In this document: positions 58,007 through 64,000 of the stretch, one piece after another
How the letters are laid out: each line of letters begins with the position of its first letter
Position numbering within the stretch: the first letter of the stretch is position 1
NCBI RefSeq assembly: GCF_022700675.1
Contig: NZ_CP062182.1
Coordinates: 2,728,001 to 2,792,000 of the forward strand
Source of the DNA: Acinetobacter sp. ASP199
GTDB lineage: Bacteria > Pseudomonadota > Gammaproteobacteria > Pseudomonadales > Moraxellaceae
DNA: 64,000 bases
Direction of reading: 5' to 3'
Notes under the pieces: generated by a model
Told to the model about the DNA's origin: nothing
The model's database searches: none
The model's input: only the letters and a program-made list of their open reading frames with translations
Position numbers and translations under genes: made by a program

Positions 58007-59817
58007 TGACTGATCTTCATAATTTCTGGGTTCAACATACACCTATTTTCAGTATTCTCCTGCCGGCATTCACTGCATTCATTTTGCTGCTATTAGGCAA
58101 TCCTGGTGCAGGTTCACTGGCAACGGACTGGCGTCAGCCTTGGCGTCGTGGCATCAGCCATGTCTCGACGCTACTCGGGCTGGTAGTTTCAATCAGTTAC
58201 TTGATAAGCACCAGTACGGGACAAATCAGTGTTTATACCCTGGGCGAATGGTCTGCTCCATTCGGGATTGTGCTGGTTCTGGATCAGCTGTCTGCGCTGA
58301 TGCTGGTACTCACCTATGCACTGGCTGTGCCGATTATCTGGTATGCCAGTCGTGACTGGGACATGCGCGGGCGTTATTTCCATGCCATGATGCATTTCCT
58401 TTTGATGGGGCTCAGTGGTGCTTTCCTGACAGGTGACTTGTTCAACCTGTTCGTATTCTTTGAAATCCTGTTAATGGCGTCTTATGTCCTGCTTCTGCAT
58501 GGTCAAGGCAAGGCACGTTTCCAGCTGGGTATTCACTATGTAACGATTAACCTGCTGGCTTCTGCCCTGTTCCTGATTGGCTTAGGCATGATCTATGGCA
58601 GTGTCGGTAGCCTGAATATGGCCGACGTTGCCCGCCTGATGCCAACTTTAGAAAATGATCAGCATAAAATTGCGGTCGCTGGTGCACTACTATTATTTGT
58701 GGTGTTTGGGATCAAGGCTGCCATGCTACCTGTCGGATTCTGGCTCCCGAAAACGTATGCTGTAGCAACGACGCCAGTAGCAGCCCTGTTTACCATCATG
58801 ACCAAGGTCGGCATTTATTCCATCCTGAGGGTTAATGGTACGGTCTTTGATGATGAATACAGTCATCAAATTCTGATGAACTGTCTGATGGTGATTGGTC
58901 TAGTCACCTCTCTGTATGGTGCTGTAGCAGCTATCGGCACAGATCGTTTGCGTCGCTTTATTGGTTTTATGCTGCTGTCTTCAGTCGGGACTATTCTGAT
59001 TGCAATTGCCTTGAATAATTCAGCAGCTTGGGCAGGCGGTCTGTACTATATGGTTCACAGTACCGTGATTGCTGCCGCTCTCTATATGCTCAGCGGCTGG
59101 ATCACCTCTCAACGTGGTGAATTTAAAGATCACTTTAAAATTGCGCCACAGATGAAGCAGAATACCCTGGTATCGATTGTCTACTTTATCATTGCCTTAA
59201 TGATGGCGGGTTTGCCACCATTTAGTGGTTTCTTCGGTAAGGTCTTCATCTTGCAAGCTACGGCGGGCTCGCCTTATCAGATGATCATCATCATTACGGT
59301 TCTACTGGTCAGCTTGCTCAGTATTCTAGCCTTTACCCGGGTTGGTTTTATCCTGTTCTGGCGCGCCAGCAAGCCGGAGGATAATGTCCATTCTGAAGCC
59401 TTTACCCAATATGAAACCCTGCCAAGCCGGGCACCTTTGCGTAATGATAAGGTCATTTACCTGTTGCTAGCCGGACTGACAGCCTATGTGGTATTTGCTT
59501 CACCTGTCTATAATTATGTGTATCGCACTGCTGTACAGATTAAAGATAATCCAGTCTATGAAGCGGCATTATTGAAACGTGATGCTGAAGGCAAGGTCAT
59601 TAGCGTGCAGCCATTTGATCCGGAATATCTGCCTGAAACCAAATATGGTGGGGAAAATCCAGATCCAAATGCACATCTGATTCCATATGTAATTTCACCG
59701 GCAACTCTGGAAGGTGAAAATATTTCTGAATTCAAACAGCGTCAGATCAATGAACAGTACGTTGAACAGAAAAGTGCGCCAAGTGATAACCAGCTTAAAC
59801 CACAGGAGGGACCATAA
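58006..59817 (+). CDS. mrpD: Mrp antiporter subunit D
   Basis: A NuoM/NuoN-like antiporter subunit of 603 residues with about 14 membrane helices. FFEILLMASYVLLLHG, GVKAAMLPVGFWLPKTYA-type segment (FGIKAAMLPVGFWLPKTY) and MAGLPPFSGFFGKVFIL with charged residues in the membrane mark the proton path. It has a hydrophilic C-terminal tail of about 90 residues. One-base overlaps with both neighbours. Confidence 0.96.
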   Translation: MTDLHNFWVQHTPIFSILLPAFTAFILLLLGNPGAGSLATDWRQPWRRGISHVSTLLGLVVSISYLISTSTGQISVYTLGEWSAPFGIVLVLDQLSALMLVLTYALAVPIIWYASRDWDMRGRYFHAMMHFLLMGLSGAFLTGDLFNLFVFFEILLMASYVLLLHGQGKARFQLGIHYVTINLLASALFLIGLGMIYGSVGSLNMADVARLMPTLENDQHKIAVAGALLLFVVFGIKAAMLPVGFWLPKTYAVATTPVAALFTIMTKVGIYSILRVNGTVFDDEYSHQILMNCLMVIGLVTSLYGAVAAIGTDRLRRFIGFMLLSSVGTILIAIALNNSAAWAGGLYYMVHSTVIAAALYMLSGWITSQRGEFKDHFKIAPQMKQNTLVSIVYFIIALMMAGLPPFSGFFGKVFILQATAGSPYQMIIIITVLLVSLLSILAFTRVGFILFWRASKPEDNVHSEAFTQYETLPSRAPLRNDKVIYLLLAGLTAYVVFASPVYNYVYRTAVQIKDNPVYEAALLKRDAEGKVISVQPFDPEYLPETKYGGENPDPNAHLIPYVISPATLEGENISEFKQRQINEQYVEQKSAPSDNQLKPQEGP

Positions 59818-60335
59818 TGAAAGAATCGTTCTTACGCCGCTGGCTCCCTCATCCACTGGTTTCCGTCATCGTCGGAGTGAGTTGGGCTTTACTCAATCAT
59901 AGTCTGGATGCAGGTACACTCATCACCGCATTCATTCTTGCAGTGCTGATTCCACGAATGGTATTCCGGTTTATTGACTACACCCCGAATATTCACTGGC
60001 TACCTGCCATTCGTCTGTTCTTTGTAGTGATCTGGGACATTATTGTCGCCAATATTAAAGTCGCTACTCTGGTATTGGGGCCAACCAGGAATTTACATCC
60101 AAAATGGTTCCGTGTCCCCCTAGACACTGAACATGAAGAAGTGAATGCCCTGCTGGCAATGATTATCACCACGACTCCAGGTACGGTATCTGCCGGAATA
60201 GATCAGGATCGTGGTGATATTCTGGTGCATGCCTTAAGTACCGATGATGAAGCCGCTGAGATTGAAGTCATCAAACAGCGCTATGAACGTCCACTGATTG
60301 AGATTTTTAGCGCTCAGACTGGAGAAAATGCATGA
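59817..60335 (+). CDS. mrpE: Mrp antiporter subunit E
   Basis: A protein of 172 residues with two or three membrane helices and the conserved TTPGTVSAGIDQDRGDILVHAL segment. MrpE has no complex I relative and is needed for assembly of the antiporter. Its stop overlaps the mrpF start by four bases (ATGA). Confidence 0.95.
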   Translation: MKESFLRRWLPHPLVSVIVGVSWALLNHSLDAGTLITAFILAVLIPRMVFRFIDYTPNIHWLPAIRLFFVVIWDIIVANIKVATLVLGPTRNLHPKWFRVPLDTEHEEVNALLAMIITTTPGTVSAGIDQDRGDILVHALSTDDEAAEIEVIKQRYERPLIEIFSAQTGENA

Positions 60336-60607
60336 CGATTTTGCCTTATGCCTTACTGATTTGTCTGGGTGCCGTGACCATTTCCATGTTCCTGTGTCTG
60401 ACACGTCTGATCATAGGACCCTCAATAGTGGACCGATTATTGGCTCTGGATACCCTGTTCCTGAATGCCACCTGTCTGGTCGTCATTCTTGGTATTTACT
60501 GGGCCAGCACCTTTATGTTTGAAGGTGCATTACTCGTGGCAATGTTAGGTTTTGTCTCTACTGCTGCGCTGGCACGCTACTTTACCACTGGCCATGTGAT
60601 CGATTAG
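60332..60607 (+). CDS. mrpF: Mrp antiporter subunit F
   Basis: A protein of 91 residues with three membrane helices. GPSIVDRLLALDTL is the family signature with the conserved aspartates. It sits between mrpE and mrpG, as in all Mrp operons. Confidence 0.95.
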   Translation: MTILPYALLICLGAVTISMFLCLTRLIIGPSIVDRLLALDTLFLNATCLVVILGIYWASTFMFEGALLVAMLGFVSTAALARYFTTGHVID

Positions 60608-60617
60608 GAGTTCTTAG

Positions 60618-61016
60618 ATGCAATTATACCTAGAAATTCTGATCTCGATTTTCCTGCTGATTGGTTCATTCTTTATGCTGGTCGGTGGAATTGGCATGGT
60701 TCGATTACCAGACCTGTTTATGCGTCTGCATGCACCAACCAAGTCCAGTACCTTGGGACTTGGTAGCTTCCTGATTGCTGCCATGATCTATTCTGCAAGC
60801 TTTGGCCGTTTTGGTTTTGCTGAAGTGCTAATTACCCTGTTTGCTTTTATTACAGCACCAGTTTCAGCCAACCTGATGGCTCAGGCAGCATTACATCTAC
60901 GTTTACGCTCGATGAGTGGTGAAGTGCCAGAAGCACTGGAACGCCCCCTACCCTGGCAGAAAACCCGTCGTCGTGCTTTCTTTGAAAAGAAAAACTGCGA
61001 TGATGATTTAAAATAG
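60618..61016 (+). CDS. mrpG: Mrp antiporter subunit G
   Basis: A protein of 132 residues with three membrane helices and the signature GIGMVRLPDLFMRLHAPTKSSTLG. GGAG lies before the start. Its C-terminus is a positively charged tail ending in KNCDDDLK. Last gene of the operon, followed by a terminator. Confidence 0.95.
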   Translation: MQLYLEILISIFLLIGSFFMLVGGIGMVRLPDLFMRLHAPTKSSTLGLGSFLIAAMIYSASFGRFGFAEVLITLFAFITAPVSANLMAQAALHLRLRSMSGEVPEALERPLPWQKTRRRAFFEKKNCDDDLK

Positions 61017-61060
61017 AAAAGGCTTTCATTTCCCCTTTTCTTTTATTTCTAATGCTCAAT

Positions 61061-61088
61061 AAAAAAGCCACCCGAAGGTGGCTTTTTT
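61061..61088. terminator. Bidirectional terminator between mrpG and rbfA
   Basis: AAAAAAGCCACC and GGTGGCTTTTTT form a hairpin with loop CGAA; convergent genes end here. Confidence 0.92.
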
Positions 61089-61106
61089 ATTACACTTGAT
61101 CAGTGC

Positions 61107-61511
61107 TTATTCTTCATCTTTCTTGTCTTCAGCTGGAGGTAAATCCTTCACAGCTTCAGCAATCAGACCAAACATATAGTTACCATATGCATTGGTTTTG
61201 TCGTAATGGAAACGCAGACGTGGCGTAATACGTGTTTTGATACGACGGCTCAGTTCATGGCGCAAGAAACCCGATGCTTTGTTTAACACATCCAGCGTTT
61301 CTTTATTTGCCGCTTCACTTTGCTCATCACCAAGTTCACGACCCATTACAGTCACGTAAACTTCGGCATAGCCTAAATCAGGGCTGACTTTCACCGCCGA
61401 GATGGTCACCAGACCACCCAGACGTGGATCTTTAAGCTCCTGACGAATCAGTTCAGAGAGTTCTCTCTGAACTGTATCAGCCATACGCTTAAGACGCTGA
61501 CTACCCGCCAT
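61107..61511 (-). CDS. rbfA: Ribosome-binding factor A
   Basis: RbfA (134 residues) helps mature the 5' end of 16S rRNA in the small subunit, notably in the cold. SQRLKRMADTVQRELSELI and VTISAVKVSPDLGYAEVYVTV are diagnostic KH-fold motifs. Its start overlaps the infB stop by one base, the standard infB-rbfA pair. Confidence 0.97.
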   Translation of the reverse strand: MAGSQRLKRMADTVQRELSELIRQELKDPRLGGLVTISAVKVSPDLGYAEVYVTVMGRELGDEQSEAANKETLDVLNKASGFLRHELSRRIKTRITPRLRFHYDKTNAYGNYMFGLIAEAVKDLPPAEDKKDEE

Positions 61512-64000
61512 TAAAGACTCCGTTTAATCAGTTGAACATCATACACTTCGATCTTGTCGAGAGGTTTGATGTCTTTATAGCCTTTGACTGCAAGACCACA
61601 TTCCATACCGGCACGAACTTCTTCAACCACTTCTTTATAGCGGCGAAGTGATTCAAGCTCACCTTGGAATACAACCACGTCATCACGAAGGACACGGATT
61701 GGTTTGTTACGATGTAATACACCTTCAAGTACCATACAGCCTGCAGCCGCACCGAACTTGCTTGAGTGGAATACTTCACGTACTTGCGCAACACCCAGAA
61801 TCGTTTCACGGTGTTCAGGTGCAAGCTTACCGCTCATTGCCGCTTTAACATCGTCGATCAATTGGTAGATTACTGAGTAGTAACGAATATCGATACTGTC
61901 AGCATCTGCTTTTTGACGTGCAGTGTTGTCGGCACGAACGTTAAAGCCAAGAAGTACAGCTTCAGAAGATTCAGCAAGTGTTACGTCAGACTCAGTGATT
62001 GCACCTACACCTGAACCAATAATACGTACTTTAACTTCGTCAGTCGCAAGGTCAGCAAGCGCAACGTGTAGAGCTTCCAATGTACCACGTACATCAGTTT
62101 TCAGCACAACGTTGACAATCGGCACATCTTTCTTGCCCATTGACGCCATGATGTTCTCAAGACGCATTGCAGATTGACGCTCAAGACGTTTTTGACGTTC
62201 ACGATCCATACGCGCATCAGCAACTTCACGTGCTTTCTTCTCGTCATTAACAACAAGAACTTCGTCACCCGCCATCGGCGCTTCTGGAAGACCTAAGATT
62301 TCAACTGGAATCGACGGACCTGCAGATTTAATACGTTGACCGTTTTCATCTGTCATGGCACGAACGCGACCGTATGATGAACCTGCAAGAACAAGATCAC
62401 CTACTTTCAATGTACCGTTTTGAACAAGAATTGATGTTACCGCACCACGGCTGTTATCAACACGTGCTTCGATTACAACACCTTGTGCAGCACCTTCTTC
62501 AGATGCTTTAAGCTCTAGAAGTTCAGCTTGAATTGAGATCAAGTCAAGAAGTTCATCGATACCTGCACCTGTATGCGCAGAAACCATTGCTACAGGAACG
62601 TCACCGCCCCATTGTTCAGGCACGATTTCTTTCGTGGTCAATTCATTCAATACGCGATCTGGATCAGCTGATTCTTTATCCATTTTGTTGATCGCAACGA
62701 TAATTGGCGTACCCGCAGCACGCGCATGGTCGATTGCTTCAGCAGTTTGTGGCATTACACCATCATCTGCAGCCACAACAAGAACCACGATATCAGTCGC
62801 TTTCGCACCACGTGAACGCATTGCAGTAAATGCTGCGTGTCCCGGAGTATCCAGGAAAGTGATGATGCCTTTGTCGGTTGTTACGTGGTAAGCACCGATA
62901 TGCTGTGTGATACCGCCCGCTTCACCTTGAGCCACTTTGGCACGGCGAATACGGTCAAGAAGCGATGTTTTACCATGGTCAACGTGACCCATGATGGTAA
63001 CAACAGGCGCACGTGTAGATTGCACACCACGCGCTTCTTCAGCTTGTTCCATCAGCGTGTCTTCTGCTGCAGTTTCAGAAACCAGTACCGGATTATGGCC
63101 CATTTCTTCAACGATCAGCGCAGCAACTTCCTGGTCAATGGCCTGGTTCTGAGTAACCAGTTCACCCATTTTCATCAGTGATTTGATAACTTCACGAACC
63201 TTAACTGCCATTTTCGCAGCCAGGTCCGCAACGACAATCGTTTCACCGATTTCAACGTCATAAACTTGTTTTTTAACAGGTTTTTCAAAACCATGTTTGT
63301 TTGCTTGGCTGGTTTTCAGACCACGTTTAGGCTGTTTACTGAAGCTTTGCTCTTCCTGACCACGACGACCACCTTTCTTCGGTGCGCGAGCACCTGCAGT
63401 GTTGGTACCACGTTTAATATCACGGTCTTCTTTCGCAAAAGAATCTTCGTATGCTTGACCAACCAGACCCGCAGCAAGAGGAGAATCATCAACAACACGA
63501 ATCGTTGCTGTTGTATCTTCCGCTGTGTACTTAGACGCCATTTGACGCATTTGTTCAAGCGTACGTTGTTGTGCTTCTTCAGCAGCCTTACGACGAGCTG
63601 CTTCTTCAACAGCTTTGAGTTGCGCTGCTTGCGCTTCACGTGCTTTTTTCTGTTCAGCAGTTTCAGTCGGTTTAACAACCTGCTTCACAATTGGTTTGTT
63701 TGTAGATTTGCGTTTTACAACTACAGCCGCTTTAGAAACTTCTTGCTTGTCGCTGGTTTGTTTCGCCGCAGCACGCATTGCTTCTAATGCTTTGCTGGCA
63801 TTGTTTGCACCTGATTTTGGTGCATCAGCTGGCTTCTGCGCTGCTGTTTTTTGCTCAGCTTCAGCTTTTGCTTGCTGTTCAGCCTTGGCTTTTGCCAGTG
63901 CTTCTGCTTTGATCTGTTCTGGATCAGGCTTAGTAAATGTATGCTTCTTGCGAACTTCTACATTAATGGTCTTTGCCTTACCCGAAGTACTGGCTACTTT
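61511..64000 (-). CDS. infB: Translation initiation factor IF-2 (N-terminus cut by window end)
   Basis: IF-2 brings fMet-tRNA to the 30S subunit and joins subunits using GTP. The frame is open to base 64000, where it reads [20 protein letters not shown], the IF2-associated region; the true start is outside. Within the window are the Lys/Ala/Glu-rich N-terminal linker, GTPase motifs [20 protein letters not shown] and NKMD, then domains II-IV ending [20 protein letters not shown]. At least 829 residues are visible. Confidence 0.98.
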   Translation of the reverse strand, partial: KVASTSGKAKTINVEVRKKHTFTKPDPEQIKAEALAKAKAEQQAKAEAEQKTAAQKPADAPKSGANNASKALEAMRAAAKQTSDKQEVSKAAVVVKRKSTNKPIVKQVVKPTETAEQKKAREAQAAQLKAVEEAARRKAAEEAQQRTLEQMRQMASKYTAEDTTATIRVVDDSPLAAGLVGQAYEDSFAKEDRDIKRGTNTAGARAPKKGGRRGQEEQSFSKQPKRGLKTSQANKHGFEKPVKKQVYDVEIGETIVVADLAAKMAVKVREVIKSLMKMGELVTQNQAIDQEVAALIVEEMGHNPVLVSETAAEDTLMEQAEEARGVQSTRAPVVTIMGHVDHGKTSLLDRIRRAKVAQGEAGGITQHIGAYHVTTDKGIITFLDTPGHAAFTAMRSRGAKATDIVVLVVAADDGVMPQTAEAIDHARAAGTPIIVAINKMDKESADPDRVLNELTTKEIVPEQWGGDVPVAMVSAHTGAGIDELLDLISIQAELLELKASEEGAAQGVVIEARVDNSRGAVTSILVQNGTLKVGDLVLAGSSYGRVRAMTDENGQRIKSAGPSIPVEILGLPEAPMAGDEVLVVNDEKKAREVADARMDRERQKRLERQSAMRLENIMASMGKKDVPIVNVVLKTDVRGTLEALHVALADLATDEVKVRIIGSGVGAITESDVTLAESSEAVLLGFNVRADNTARQKADADSIDIRYYSVIYQLIDDVKAAMSGKLAPEHRETILGVAQVREVFHSSKFGAAAGCMVLEGVLHRNKPIRVLRDDVVVFQGELESLRRYKEVVEEVRAGMECGLAVKGYKDIKPLDKIEVYDVQLIKRSL

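Overview
The window is chromosomal DNA of a gammaproteobacterium of the family Moraxellaceae, almost certainly an Acinetobacter; I cannot name the species. The evidence is a close match to the Acinetobacter fatty acyl-CoA reductase Acr1, a SpoT whose synthetase half is degraded, the pilin/TfpO/TfpZ/PglL glycosylation locus, an rsmH-to-mraY division cluster without mraZ, a fused hisIE, and moderately AT-rich DNA. Most of it is core chromosome. I see no prophage, integron or CRISPR array. Two IS200/IS605-family elements are the only recognisable mobile DNA.

Layout. 1-3.5 kb: 3' end of gmk, rpoZ, spoT and ridA (nucleotide and stringent-response genes). 3.7-5.9 kb: iron storage, with bfd behind a Fur-box-like promoter and a bacterioferritin subunit; a stand-alone tnpB element lies between them. 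5.9-10.7 kb: type IV pilin and its glycosylation genes (pilin, TfpO, TfpZ, PglL), behind a strong sigma-54 promoter candidate. 10.8-13.1 kb: an operon of lemA and two TPM-domain genes. 13.3-19.2 kb: gltB-gltD. 19.7-27.3 kb: the classic pilMNOPQ-aroKB-damX order, with ponA divergent (27.4-30 kb). 30-38 kb: rlmA and the division/wall block rsmH-ftsL-ftsI-murE-murF-mraY. 38.2-40.5 kb: two paralogous sulfate-binding proteins. 40.9-43.1 kb: a small secreted protein behind a structured leader, gltX, tRNA-Ala and tRNA-Glu. 43.3-46 kb: a zinc-ribbon membrane protein, a complete tnpA/tnpB element, an intergenic palindromic repeat and a Sel1-like protein. 46-51.4 kb: ettA, metY, acr1 and hisIE. 51.4-54.4 kb: a UvrD-like helicase followed by a degenerate AAA-type ATPase. 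54.8-61 kb: the six-gene Mrp antiporter operon. 61.1-64 kb: rbfA and infB, which runs off the right edge.

How the parts work together. Type IV pilus biogenesis is split between the inner-membrane/secretin operon (pilMNOPQ) and the pilin locus, where the pilin gene is followed by enzymes that would glycosylate it. Wall synthesis is represented by two penicillin-binding proteins and the Mur enzymes; MurE carries the DNPR motif expected for meso-diaminopimelate. bfd and bfr form an iron storage/release pair, and gltB/gltD are the two subunits of glutamate synthase.

The points most worth a second look are: the helicase/ATPase pair in which the ATPase has lost several catalytic motifs; the bacterioferritin that keeps the haem methionine but has lost most ferroxidase ligands; two TnpB proteins lacking the canonical RuvC-II glutamate; the AT-rich pilin/glycosylation block with its sigma-54 promoter and upstream palindrome; and two structured leaders, before bfr and before the small secreted protein.
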